DNA of 64,000 nucleotides from Sclerurus mexicanus. Its lineage: Eukaryota; Chordata; Aves; Passeriformes; Furnariidae. The first letter of the stretch is position 1, and each line of letters begins with the position of its first letter. Below the pieces are notes generated by a model, which worked only from the letters and a program-made list of their open reading frames with translations, had not been told where the DNA came from and ran no database searches. The stretch spans positions 124,001 to 188,000 of the forward strand of contig VWZF01002259.1 in NCBI GenBank assembly GCA_013396755.1. The letters run 5' to 3'. A program made the translations under genes and the position numbers. This document shows positions 1 through 12,880 of this stretch, in pieces.

Positions 1-358
1 CTTATTCTCCTGTCCAGGTGATTTTTAAGAGCATATATAGATCAATTTTGTGGCACTTACATGTAGAGAAGATCCTCTTAAATTATGGGTCGTAAAATGC
101 TTTCCATGTGAAGGCAAGAATCCAGTATAAATGAACAGTTTATTGTATCCTTGCTCAAGAGTAGAGACTGCTGGAATGCCTCGAATGTAGTATTCAAAAA
201 GACTCCTCCTCTTCCCACAAATTAGTAGTTCTCATAACTTTGTTTAAAGCAAATTATGTTAGAAATGAAAGAAAGCCTCTAAATTTGTTGGTTGGGATTT
301 TTTTCTATGGTTAAAATGTAGAACCTCTCGTGGAGTAAATAAACTGGTTTTTGAACAC

Positions 359-484
359 GAAGAAAAAAATAAAAGGGAAAAAAAAACAAAAAAAAAAAAG
401 AAAGGAAAAAAAAGAAAGAAAACAAAAAACCCAAACCCAAATTTTCATTATAACTATAACTATTTAATTAAAAAAAAAAAAAAA
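359..484. repeat. A-rich low-complexity tract
   Basis: Adenine-dominated runs broken by G and C occupy about 359-443, and a pure A run lies at about 471-484. No transposon body is recognisable upstream, so this is called low complexity and not a retroposon tail. Confidence 0.85.
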
Positions 485-3400
485 GACATTTTGTGATATT
501 GATTTGCTTTTTGACTTCCAGCATTCCAAGCAAGAAATTGTCATTTTCACATACTGGTCAATAAGATGCCATGTGATAATTCAAAAGATCCAGAAGGGGA
601 ATTTCCACATTTGACTACTGTTTGATGCTGAATTTCCCCTCTTCTAAAGTAAGAGTCTCTGATTTTAATAAAGACTTAAAGTGTCAGTAACAAACTGGTT
701 TATCCAGTCTTACAGCAGCAGAATGAAATGTTGAAATTTATGACAAGGAAGGAACACCAGATTTTTGAAATGAGACACTTTCCAACTGCTGGGTTTAGAT
801 CTCCTGTGGTCAAGGTGTGAGGAAAAATGAAAGCCCTGAAGTGCTCCAACAGCTCCTCAAGTGGGGCTGGCTGAATGTAGAACACTGGGCAGACCACTGA
901 ATTTACCAACCATTCTCTCTAAATGTAGCCTAGGTATGCTTATCTTCCTTATATATACAGCTGTTTTATGAGCTGAAACTGATACGGTATTTTCCATGGC
1001 ATATGTGTACTAAGCACCATAGTCTCCAACTAAAGTGATTTTTTTTTCCATTGGCAAAAATCATAATTTTTGATACAAACATGCTTTTTACAATTATTGT
1101 TTATTTATGTAACTGTAGAATAGTATTTGTTTTGATTTATTCCGTGTACTACCTGGACATTCATAAGCCTCACTTCTAAGTGAAGCTCAAATGTACCAGG
1201 GAATTCATAGGCTGACCATCTGCCTTCAGAGACACACAGTTCTTAAAGTTGGTATTTCTCTCCTCAATGCTTTTCATTAAATAATGTCAGGTAACAGAAG
1301 CTGCAGAGAGGTCCAGCCTGAAGACCTTGTAGTGGAGAGGGAAACTGGTACCAGTCTGAGTAATATGTACTTTTTTACACAATTTCAACAAGAATATGTT
1401 AGGATGGTTTGGTGTGCACATGACAATATGAGAAGAAGCTCAGACAATGAAAAGCAAAAGCCTTCTTAAAAGGTGGTTACATTTCTTTTCCCTAGTATTG
1501 CTGCCTGCCAGAAAGAAAAAAGTCTCACACTTCTTTATGCCCAACTGTTGGTTCTTTATCCAAAACTGACAGGGAAACTACAAATACAAGCATCTCCTTT
1601 ACCTCATTAGGGAGTAAACAACATATTCCCCTAGATGGTTCAATATTTCTTGTGTCTTTGGTAACTGCCACAGCATTTGTGATTTAGGATACAATTTTCC
1701 ACAATATGTCGCTAACTGCAAATCATTTAAAGCAAGCAAATTATCAATTTTCATTTTACTGGCAATTTGCTTTGTTAGGGGTTTACATTAAGCGCTTCAA
1801 GAATTGTCAATTTATGTGGGATTCTCCTTTCTGAGTTTAATTTTCTTGGTATTGAATAATTTACTTTCTCACACTTGTCTATATACTGCTTCAATATGTT
1901 TAAAAGCTGCGGCTTTTAGCCCTTGTTCACATTAAGACAATTTAATTACCTGACCTTTCTACTTTCCTTTAAGACAACAGTATTAAGTGTTGCAATTATT
2001 TATGTTTTTCAAACATTTTCACAACCACATATTGATTCCAATTAATGTTTCTTTCTAAGAAAGAAACAATTCTATCAAATTTACCTCTATACTTAAGTTC
2101 TTTGGTTCATTTATCTGCAAAGGTCACTCAATGATTCTATAACTTATTTTGGTTTATTATTACTTTCCCTCCTGTGTGAATCACCTTCTTTTGGATAAAT
2201 TGTCAGTAGGAAACTGTCTTGCTGACTTCAGTGTGTTGGAACTACTCTTTGGGGGGGAAAAAAATGGATTACTTTATTCTTGAACTGAAGATTTCTGGGA
2301 AAGCTCAGATCCATGAATTGATTATTGGCTAGTTTTATTAGTTTCTTGATCTCCATTCTTCTTTTGTTTATTTATTTGCTTTGCACCAGCGGTTGGATGC
2401 TTCATTGAATTAAAGGCCTCACTGTGTTAAGAATTTTGGAAATGCAGTGCAAACTATGTCCTTGGACCAATACCTATGATGTTAAAGGACACATCCATAA
2501 AATAATTAACATACCTAATTTTGATTGTCATTAAGGTGGATTGCTCCTCTCTAAGATATTCACATGCCTGTCACTACTGCTTTGAGTACATCATAATATT
2601 ATCTCTAACTTAACGAATAACTTTGATAATGTGGATATTGAGGAATTTCAACTACAAACTTTATATGTTTAGTTGCCTAAAAGACTTTATTCTGGACAAA
2701 CCAGCATAAAATCATTAAGGCAATCTGCATCAAAAGGGAATTGAATCTCAGCCAGAACTTCTACTCAATGTGCTACTCAAATAGTTTTCAAAAACTCTGT
2801 TGGATAAAATTCGGTAGATAGAACTATTTTTTTTTCTCCAAAACTGCAATTTTTATTCTGATAATAGACATAAAAAAAGCTTGCCAGGTTTTTGACTGGC
2901 CTTTTCTTGTTCCAATGGAAAAGTCATTTGGGATCCTTTTCTCCAATGAACAAACTGCAATGAATTTTGTTTAAAAAGAACATTTTTTAAAAGAAATATT
3001 TTGTTAAATTCTAAATACATATAAATCTAAGAAAAGTACCCATTCGAGGTGGTAATCAATCTAGTGTTTTCTGGAACTTGGAAGGAGGAATGTTGCATCC
3101 TTACTTATATTTCTGAGATCTAAGTAAATTCTCAGCCTTCGTAGGAAAGGTGGGCACTTCATCTATCATTTAATCATAATGATAAAAAGGTTATCTATTC
3201 CACAATAAATGATAAGAGTGTTGTGGTGAGTGTTAAGGAACATGCTAAATCAGGAGATTTATGTACAAGCTGGTGGAGGAGAATGTGTGTTTGGATGAGA
3301 AGCATTGAAAAAGTATATTTGATAATAGACTGCTGCACCAGCTTCTTAATTGCAATCAAGTACAGCAAGTCCAACTGAAGATGAAAAAAGGCTCACCAGT

Positions 3401-5017
3401 TAGAATGAAAAATTTTAAGAGGTGAAATCTTTTCTTACCCTTGCTGAATCTGACTGGCACAGATTCCCAGGTTACTAAATATCCCATCAGGGCATGTTGG
3501 AGTACAGGTTAAGTGACTGTGGCATAACAGTAACATTTTAAGGACACAGAATCCTGCTGTTTCTGACAGGGATGCTCAGCATCCTGCAATGATTGCACTT
3601 GGTCATGCTTGAGAGTAAAGTGAAAGCTGAATACCTTCTGGTTCAGACTTTGATAGAAAGGATCTGAGGATCATACGACTCAGGGTAAAGTGATGCTTTA
3701 GCATCGGCGTGATCCTTGGGCAACTTTCATGGACTGCTTAGCAGATGCCTTAGGGGGACAGAGAATGAAAGAATAGATTGAAGGAAAACAAATTGCACAA
3801 AGACCTCTAAGGTGGGAACAGTTTTTGAACATAGAGTGTGGAGATGTAGAATTATTACTGGTGTCAATATTTTCTTTGCTTGCCTGTGACATTAGTTACA
3901 ATAGAAAAAAAAATAGGATTGTTTTCATCTAGGAAATTATGTATGTTGTGTATCAGAGATGATTTCCCTTGAAGAGGCTGGGAAGCAAAGGAACTAACCT
4001 GTAGGGTCAGAAAAAAATTGTCTTATGTGTTAAAGCACATGTACAGTAAAGTGCGGGGATTGGAGAAAGTACTCTGCAGTGATCTGTATGTGAGAATGGA
4101 TGGTTTAACACTGTGCTGTCGTATGGTAATAGAGGAAGAAATTTTGACTGAGAAGTTGTGTATTTTAATGTTGATTTTGATACTATAACTGTTGATATAG
4201 GTATCGAAGTAATCATTGTTATGGAAATTTAGCACTAGTCCACATTTTTGTTATGTCATTGCATTTAAGACATACAGATAAAATTAAAAGATGTTTTTGT
4301 TCTTTGATATGCTCTAATACTTAAATACAATTCTTGTCTGGTGACAATTATCTTCGCCCTGACAGGGAGCAGGACAACAGGCTGCCTATATGCAGTTTAC
4401 AGATAAAATGCATATTGCATGGTATTATCTTAATATGGCAGAAAGAGAACCTTGGAGAATGGGAGACAAAAACTTTTGGTACTAAGATTTGAGAGATACT
4501 GTTTTCACTTCCCCTTTGAACAGTTGTTTTAAAAGAGGCAAGAGCAGGACTGATGTTTTCCTTACAGGTGCATGTATCTACATTATGACTGAGGTAAGGT
4601 TGGCTAAGACCTTTAAATTTGCATGTTTTGTCATGTTATAGTAAAAGAGATTTTGCTACTCATCTTCTTCTTTGCCTTTGAGTGTATGTGGCTTTCTTAT
4701 GCTTACTTGTGGGACTAGCAGTTCTGATATACCCACATGAAGCTGAGACACAGAAATGCTGTATGACTTTCCCAAAATCATACCACAAATAAATATGAAG
4801 GATAGGAAAACAGTTCAACCAGCATGCCTTTCCAGGTTCCCCTCTAAATACCAAATCCTTTTGTAAATACTATGAATGTTTTTAAGGGCTGTTGTAAAAC
4901 TAATGCAGTCTTAACCCTGTGACAAAATCTCCTCTGCATGCTTTTTGTTTTATCCTGTAGAGATTGTTATTATAGGCTTCCTTTATATTTATATTCCTTT
5001 ATATATTCCTTTGTATT

Positions 5018-5049
5018 GGAAAAAAAAAAAAAGAAAAAAACCAAAACCA
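5018..5049. repeat. A-rich low-complexity tract
   Basis: Two A runs are separated by a G and followed by CCAAAACCA. No source element can be recognised beside it. Confidence 0.8.
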
Positions 5050-5366
5050 ATTAAAATGTACTGCTTCCAAAAACAGTAGGGGTAAGCTTTTTGACAAATG
5101 AATCCTGTCCACATGGTGGTCAGAGAAATTATCTTAAATGCAGAGACAAGAATGAACTCGTCAAACAAGACACTTATACAAAAACATCTGAATCAGTCAG
5201 CTGTATAATGATTGTAAGGGAAAGCAGTTTAACATTGTTAGACAAATGTCTTATTGACCACAGCCACAGCTGCTGTTGTTATTGCTGATTTCAAGATGGC
5301 TGCAGTCATTGGAGCTTCTCTCAATGTTTGAAGAATCCTGATGCTCTGATTCTTCCAACTCTTATA

Positions 5367-5390
5367 CATATATATATATATATATATATA
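5367..5390. repeat. (TA)n dinucleotide microsatellite
   Basis: About twelve uninterrupted TA units follow TTATACA and run into AAATGAG. Such a tract is likely to be length-polymorphic. Confidence 0.95.
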
Positions 5391-8300
5391 AAATGAGTGT
5401 GTCCTTTCTTACATAAGGTGAATTAATTTTATAAGAGGTGTCTCCCTGGCAGACCTCCAGTTTGAAGCACCTGCAGCAAATAAAGCAGATGTCCCAAATA
5501 CTTACCAGTGCATTGAATTGTTTTAATGCCCCTGAATAACTTTTTGGCTAAAGTTTGATTGCTTTTAAGATAGTCTTCAAGTTAACTCCTAAGGTTCAGT
5601 GTACAATACAATTCCTACATTGCCAGGCAATTCTGAAAACAGATAAGAGGACTGAGGTATAAATGAGTAAGTAATCTGAATGTTCTGCCTTATCTAACAG
5701 AGCCTTGATTCCCTTCAAAAGAAGAAAATATCAGTTAAGGTAATCTAAATCATTAGTGCTTGGATGATTCCTAAAATGGGCAAATGGAGAATCATGAACA
5801 AAGAAAAAGGGATATGAAACTAGAATAAAATAGCAGAGTTATTTGTGTCTTCATTAAAGTATCCTCTTAAAGCATATAAACTTCTCACACAATGAATGAA
5901 CCACACTTTGAATGTAGTAGAAAATAGTACCAAAACTTTTAACTATGGGGTATAAACCAATTTCAATTCCTAAATCAGATATAGATGCAACTTCTCACAG
6001 TTATTGTCCTCTTCTAATGTGAGTTTGCCAGCTCTTTGGAATAAACATAAACTCCTCAGGTTGCTGTTGTTTCATGGGACATTTGCAACTGAGAGTATAC
6101 TATTGCAAGGAATGGCAGTGCTTAATGCAATACGTTGTACTCAAAATGTCAATGTACTAATCCTTGGTGTAGGGGCGTACTAGCAATTTTGCTGAAAATG
6201 AGGATGTGACCATCAGGCCTTGATGCTGTGAAGTCTTAGATTTCTGAAAGCAGCACTTAACATGACCATTATATGACACCACAAAATTAAAGAAAATGGA
6301 AATACTCTTCCATCCAAGAATGCTAGAACAGGATTTCCAGCCATAAGAATCAGGGGATACACCACTGCTGCCTCAAGCTGCTGTTTAGAGTCGATTGTTA
6401 TTTTTCTACGAATTGTACTGGGAGACGATGGAACTTGTTTAGGAAGGTTCCATTTATCGTTGATATTTTGAATTCAGATACAGCAGTAAGTGTATATACA
6501 TCCATTAAATTATGCTAGCACTGCGTATGAACTTCCATCCTGTTCATCGTGTCCATTTCCACTGACCTAACTTCTGGATGGCTAACTTGCCCAGGACAGA
6601 AAGGGAAGAATGTGCCACTACATAATAAAAGAAGAAGGGTTATGCTGTGGATTGGTATGGGCCATAATTTGTTTTTCTGCCAAAGAGCCAGCATGGCCGT
6701 CTTTGGAAATGATGAGCAATCTTAAAACTGATTGTAAATTGCATCTGACTGATTGGCAATGTAATCAGCTGAAGCGGAGGAAATCAACACTGGGCATGCA
6801 GAGCAATTTCTCCTGCCATCAGGTCATGCAGCTGCAGCAAGTTCAACAAAATGGCAGATCTTTCAGTGCACAAAAGAGCACAGACTTGACAGTCCAACCC
6901 CATGCAAACACTTCACTTAAGTATCATTGGGTGTTTTGTTTCCCCTGTGACTTGCTCTTGGCTAGTATCCACCCACTCAGAGCCTCTTCAAATGCCTGCT
7001 TATGCACTTTATACAGCAATTTGGTTTTATTGGACATTCATTACAGTGGCCAGCTTCTCTGTAAAACTGTTATGCACTTATTAGGAGAGATGTTGGCACT
7101 TGAATTACACTTTTTTTTCTCAAGGTATTTCCCTTCTTTTTCCTTTGCCCGTTGAGTGACCATTAATGTGGATGAAAAGTGTGGGATCCCAGGAAATTAT
7201 CAGAAAAGAGTTCCCTGTCACACTATTGATTTCACTGTGTTCTTTTGATTTCTTGCACATAGTTGATTAAACATGAGTAGACTCAACAAGAGAATATTAT
7301 TGGTAAATTAAGTTTTGTGTGATCAGTATACATGGATAAAAATATGTAATGTCTACTTTATATAAAACTTATTTACAACACACAAGGCTTTTGTGGAAGG
7401 CCTTCCTAGACAGCATCAATCTATTCTAATAGTCATTAATTTAAAATTTGTTGAAGCTTGGTGAACAGAGCTGATGAAATATTAGTTGTGCCAGCTAACA
7501 GGAAAATATTCCCTCCTTCCCAGACTGGAAAAGCAGGGAAATTATTAATCCCTTAGAATCAGATCACAAGAGCCATTTCCTGAAACTCAGATATTTAGAA
7601 TTTTTCTTTGTGGATGTGCAGATTTTGTTTGATATTGCTGCAGTTATTTAAGTAGGAAGTTGCAGACAATAAGTTCAAGAAGACTGAAAACATTGGCAGT
7701 GATAAAGGGATCTGCAACTGAGCTATTCAGACCACGGGGTAGAACTGCAAACTCTATCCATGCTGCTCCTTCTGGAGCACAAACTGTGTGCTCACACAGT
7801 AGAGCACATGGCCAGGATCTCATTCAGGTCCTAGTAAGTGCACTTGGAGGACACATTTTTGTACTTTTTTTCAGCTCAAAATGCTCTCCAGAAACACAAA
7901 GTCCTCTGCTATAACTTGCTAGAAGTGCCAGACTTGGTAAAGCCAAATATACATATTATATGCTTTGGATTGGCAACAGATAAATGAGTCTGTTGAGAGG
8001 AAAAAGAACTATGGAACATTCTTTATGAGTGTGAGAGGGAAAAAGGACCATCTGAAACACTTCTCCTGACTTTATCTTCCGAGGGAACTAACTTGTTCCT
8101 TCAAAAGCTAAGCCTGAGAGTTAATCAATTTGCAGTGAGCGATGTTCAGGGTCTTGGACCATTTGCCAGGCATTGCTTCCATTAGGACAGCAAAAGATCA
8201 AATAGATTGAAGCAGGTGATGCCAAAAATTTAATGTTTGTGCTTCAGATGTTTGAACTGTTTTACCTTAGATTAGCTCTAGTCTGGTCTGTGGTCAAAAT

Positions 8301-8707
8301 ATCCCCAATAAACCTGTTGCCTGAAGCTGCCCAAAATATAACTATGCCCCGAATATCTTCTCTCAGAACAAGAGACTATTCAACAAGAGATTATCCTCAG
8401 AAGTACCATGTTGCATTTTCACCTGTCTTACAGGAGATAATGAAAGGAGTTTGGGTGGTGTTTGTTTGTTTTTTTTTTCTTTATGGTGTCAACGCCTTTA
8501 GAAGTCGGAATCATGTTTAGTTTCTTCTCTTGGCTAAAGTCAGGACTTATTTCTGTTTCATGTTCTATCTGTCCTGTTCTCCCTGCTTCATGAGCAGTAC
8601 CATGGCACTGTTGCCCATTTCCACTCTCATTCCAAGCTCCTGGTTGGGTCACTGGACATAGGCATGTCTAGCAGGGAGGGGTGACTTGTATGTCTACAGA
8701 ATATACT

Positions 8708-8764
8708 TTGACCTGTTACCAATGTTTTTAGATTTGTTGACCTGTTACCAATGTTTTTAGATTT
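8708..8764. repeat. Perfect 29-bp tandem duplication
   Basis: The 28-bp block at 8708-8735, beginning TTGACCTGTTACC, is repeated exactly at 8737-8764, giving a period of 29. The lack of mismatches suggests a recent local duplication or an assembly artefact. Confidence 0.95.
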
Positions 8765-9254
8765 ACAGCTTATATTCTTGCACGTGTTAAATAACACTGC
8801 TCTGTCTCAGTCTGAGGAAGTTTGTGAATGTAGGGGTGAACTTAGGCTAGTAGAAATCCTCACAGTTTCCTCCTCACAGAACTGAGAGGCGGACAGAGGC
8901 ATAGTTGAGGTCTCCTGCTATAAGCTGTACCCACACTTTGCAATACCTGAACAAATTTTTGGAAGCTCATACTTAATCTAAAAAACATGATTTACAGAGA
9001 TTCCCAAGCTGCAGTTTCTGACACCTACTGGTCAGTGATTAGTTTCAGCTATAGGACAGGTTTTCTATGATCAGGATGGTTTTGAGGTTTCCTTAGCCAT
9101 CATCCAAAGACTGTTCCTTTCATTGTTAACATCCACCTCCTCTTATACAAAGCCATCTAGCCTTTTCTTTGTGTCCATTCTTGAAGCATATGAGCACTGC
9201 TTGGCATGATCTTCAGTACAATCCAGTGTAGCTGTGACTTCATTTCAGTACAAG
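8765..9254. other. Non-coding sequence, nothing recognised
   Basis: This stretch between the tandem duplication and the solo LTR holds no recognisable gene, RNA or repeat. Its right end contains the pre-insertion flank of the LTR. Confidence 0.7.
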
Positions 9255-9259
9255 CCTTG

Positions 9260-9848
9260 TGTCCTGGTTTAAGGCCAGCCATCAACTCAGCCCCATGCAG
9301 CCACTTGCTCGCTTGCTCCACCAGCAGGATCAGGAAGAGAATCAGAAGGGTAAAAACCAGAAAACTTGTGGGTTGACTTAAGGACAGTTTAACAGGGAAA
9401 GCAAATGCCACACACACAAACAAAGCTAAACAACGAATTAATTCCCTGCTTTCCATGGGCAAGACAGGAGTACAACCATCTCTAGGAAAGCAGGGCCCCA
9501 TCATGTGTAATGGTTACTTGGGAAGACAAACACCATCACTCCAAAATGTCATTTCTCCTTCTTTCCCCTCCCTTTTCATACTGAGCATAATGTCATATGG
9601 TATGGAATATCCTTTTGATCATTTGGGGCAACCCATCTCAGCTCTGTCTTGTCCCAACTTCCCATGCATCCCCAGCCTCCTAGCCACTGTGGCAGTACAA
9701 AAAAACAGAAAAGGCCTTGGCTCTGTGTAAGCACTACTTAGTAAAACCGCTCTATATTATCAACCCTGTGCTCAGCACAAATCCAAAACATAGCCCCATA
9801 TTAGCCACTGTGAAGGAAATTAACTTATCCACAGCCAAAACCAGCACA
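9260..9848 (-). mobile_element. Solo LTR, avian ERVL-like, with 5-bp target duplication
   Basis: A complete LTR of about 589 bp starts TGTCCTGGTTT and ends AACCAGCACA, the TG...CA termini of retroviral LTRs. The pentamer CCTTG stands immediately before it (9255-9259) and after it (9849-9853), as expected for an ERVL-type 5-bp target site duplication. Read on the minus strand it matches remembered avian ERVL LTRs: a GGTTTTGGCTG-like start, a segment like GGGATATTCCATACCAT in U3, and a poly(A)-signal region near GTTAAACTGTCC that is one base off ATTAAA. No gag, pol or env lies beside it, so it is a recombined solo LTR. A frame of about 115 codons crossing it (9157-9504, minus) is LTR sequence and not a gene. 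Confidence 0.9.
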
Positions 9849-9853
9849 CCTTG

Positions 9854-11546
9854 GAGTAACACTTAGGCAGGCTTAGAGATATCTAGGGAGGTTTTGCAGA
9901 AGAACATACAGTGCCTGATTCGTCTCATTTCCAGCCTGAAGTGACTGCTTGTTTCTATGCCGGGACAGAGCCTTTTTTGGCTTTTGTGTACATATTTGTA
10001 TTGCCATAAAGGTTGCTTATCCTGGTGCTGCTGGGTAATGCTGTCATATCTGATCAACACAGGAGTGCATACACATTTTTGGATGCCTTTTTTTGGATGC
10101 CATGTGGAAACATGTGGATGACAAGCTTACTGCAGTGGACGGTTAGTCACTGCTGTCACAAATGCCCTCTGAAGAGAGGATGCATGGCGGCTGTGCCCTG
10201 CAAAATGTCTGTGAGATTTCAGGGGGATTTTTTCCATCCCAGTTGGAACAGTGAGAGCCAGTAACTTCAGCAAGTGTATGAAAAGTCCTCATAACAGTTT
10301 CCAAATATTGTCAGATATTCCAAATATTCCAAGTATTTCCAAGTATGTCATCTTTGCCTTCAATGCAGATGGAAATAATCAGCAGGCTTGCCACTGAGTA
10401 GGAAGAAGCAGTCTTGGTAGGATGAAAGATGACACCAAAGGAATAAAAAACAATAGGATGTATGTTTATCTCTTTAACTTTCCCTTACCTTTAGAGGGGC
10501 TCAATCCATGAAGTCTTTTGGGCAAGTGTGGTTATGCAGAACATGTCTTCCTCTGTTGTTTGTGCCCTTTTTGATCCTGTTACACACTGCTGGGCTACAT
10601 TTCCTGCTTCAGTGCTTCTCAGAATGTCTCGCTAGTTGAACAATGTATTAGGGAAAATGCAGCTCATAGGCTGCAACAGAGAGTTTGTGGGTTAGAGGGA
10701 GGCAGAAGGGGAAATGTGCTAACTCGTCACTCCTTCAGGTGACAGTGTGGTTAGCAGGGGCTATGGGTGAGTGGAAGATTGATAAGTCCTGTCTTAGTTG
10801 CTGACAGAGCTCTCTGTGAGGTAGAATAAAGGCTAGGGAGGTAGTGATGGTTAATTAGATCCCACAGGACAAAATCCAGCTTCCTCCACTTGGTCCAAGG
10901 AAACTTTTTATTTCTACTTCTGCAGTCAAAGAGGAGCTTGGGTTCCGTAGTCCCCCACCACAACTACTTTGTCTCTTCAGCCCTGATAATAAAATTTGCC
11001 CTGACATAATGCCAGGTTTTGACTGAACCACACAATCCAAGTCCTGCTGCTTCATGGCCCCAAGTTCCCTGCCACAGAGGGACTTTGTAGGCCACCTATT
11101 TTAAATGTGTGCATACACTTGTGGATATGTCTATTTTGACACATGCTTTTGTGAAAAGGGTGTATATCTGGAAAAGAATGAACAGTATGAAAAAGTGTAT
11201 AGACAAACAATTGTATTCAGAACTAAGGATGAAAAGAGCTTGATCAAACTTGATATGTTCACAGACAATTGTGCTTTTACAACACATTTCACAGTGTCAG
11301 TCAAGTTAAATGTTTTTTTCAGGCATGATAGAGGCTTTTGCACTATTAAGATGCCTCTACAATGTGTAGGTCTGGTGAGAGCTTGTTACAGATTATAAAC
11401 TTGATGCTTTTTCTTCACTATTACTTAATTTTTATCTTCACTTACTTTAATATTCTGGGGGCAAAAGGCAGACTTTTCACAATCTTCAATGTTTATGCTG
11501 CAGCACATTTTTCTTTGGGACATGGGAAACACTTTTCACCATGATG
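9854..11546. other. Non-coding sequence, nothing recognised
   Basis: No transposon or exon is recognised. Short overlapping open frames on both strands around 11.1-11.4 kb show no protein motif. Confidence 0.65.
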
Positions 11547-11925
11547 AGAGAATTGGGGTTATTAAGCTTGGAGAAGAGAAGGCTTCAGGAACACCTTAGA
11601 GCACTTTCCAGCACCTAAAGGGACTACAAGAGAACTCAAGGGCATGAAGAGAGAGGGCAATTTGGAATGGCTTCAAACTGAGTTTGAAGCATGTTTACTT
11701 CAGATATTACAAAGAAATTATTTAACTGTGAGGGTGATGAGACACTGGCATAGGTTGCCCAGAGAAGCTGTGGATACTCCAATCCCTGGAAGTGTCCAAA
11801 GCCAGGTTGGATGGGGGTTTGAGCTACCTGCTCTGGTGAAAGTTGTTCCTGCCCATGGCAGTGGTGTTGGAACTACATGGTCCCTAAAGTCCCTTCCAAG
11901 CCAAACCATTCTATGATTCTATGAT
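11547..11925 (+). mobile_element. CR1 LINE 3' end, 5'-truncated
   Basis: The sequence follows the CR1 3' region in order: CTTGGAGAAGAGAAGGCT, a GAGGGTGATGAGACACTGG block, GGTTGCCCAGAGAAG, CCCTGGAAGTGTCCAAAGCC, and the terminus CCATTCTATGATTCTATGAT. It covers the last part of ORF2 plus the short 3' UTR and has lost everything upstream, the usual form of dead CR1 copies. Substitutions break the reading frame. The left boundary is approximate. Confidence 0.93.
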
Positions 11926-12702
11926 CCTTGAAATCCCATCTTTGCTGACTACCCGGACATGCCGTGAAAAAAAAGAACGACTATTGTTTTTCTCTTAGTT
12001 ATTGATCTTTCTGATGCAGGCGTGCTTTAGATTAGCCTAGAGTACTACTTGTTCATACCTGCCATAAGCATTTTTATTCCTGAGTACAGAGATACTTTTG
12101 TCCTCTAAACACTGTTTAATGTCATAAACATGATAAAAAATAATAAATACAAAATTAATATATTTATAATACATATCTCCTAAATAATGTTGCATAGAAG
12201 AGATAAAGAACCATTATTGAACCATTTACTTGTAGGGGCAATGTTGATTTCCAGGCAGTGGCTAAAAACTGCTCTGGTAGCTAATTATTGATGGTTTGAA
12301 AATCAGTGAAGTAAATATTAGGGCCACATTTAAAACATAAAATTTCTAAATCTGGAACATAACTTGAGATTGTATATCTAATGGTATTACTACTTGTATT
12401 ACAATAACAACCAGAAATGCCCACCGAAATCAAGTTTGCATTTATAGTCCATTATAAAATTTTATAAGACTTGGAAAAAGTGCAGTTCCCTTTCCCTTCC
12501 TTTCACACCAGCTTCCCCGTGAAAGTACACTACTCCCACCCACACACATTTAGACTATCTTTATACTTCTTCAGGTGTGTATTTTGTGATTCATGATTGA
12601 TGATTAATAGTGGGCTTTAGAGCTTTTCCATGAAGACTATGTTTACTTGGTAAAAGGCAAAGAATTTACAGCCTAGAAACACTGGTGTATATTATCTATA
12701 CT
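11926..12702. other. Non-coding AT-rich sequence
   Basis: No gene or recognisable transposon is seen. A particularly AT-rich patch lies around 12120-12190. Confidence 0.65.
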
Positions 12703-12880
12703 TGTGTTTTAACACCAGTTGGCAACACAGAACCATTCACCTACTCAGTTGTAGCAGGAAGAAGGAGAAAATTGGAAGAGTAAAAGTGATAAAACTCACA
12801 GATTGATATAAAGACAATATAATTGGTAAAGCAAAAGCTGTACTTGCAAGCAAAGCAAGCCAAGAAATTAATTCACAAGA
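12703..12880 (-). mobile_element. LTR fragment, avian ERVL-like (R/U5 end)
   Basis: The fragment matches the same end of the LTRs at 9260 and 35447: TGTGTTTTAACACCAGTTGG at the edge, then GGAAGAGTAAAAGTGA, a degraded TGATATAAAGACAATATAA where intact copies carry the inverted poly(A) signal, and GGTAAAGCAAAAGC. Similarity fades near 12880, so the U3 part is missing. No target duplication can be assigned. An open frame of 62 codons across it (12737-12925, minus) is LTR-derived. Confidence 0.75.

Larger units (their letters stand above)
1..8707. other. Non-coding single-copy-like sequence
   Basis: No recognisable exon, RNA gene or transposon is seen on either strand apart from the short simple repeats listed separately. 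The sequence is AT-rich and CpG-poor with frequent stop codons. The longest open frame (6610-7155, plus strand) has no recognised protein motif and is treated as a finding only. This could be intron or intergenic DNA. Confidence 0.7.

Noticed and set aside
9157..9504. 115-codon minus-strand open frame with hydrophobic segments
   Set aside because: It lies largely within the LTR at 9260-9848, and a similar hydrophobic translation arises from the LTR fragment at 12.7 kb, so it is repeat sequence.
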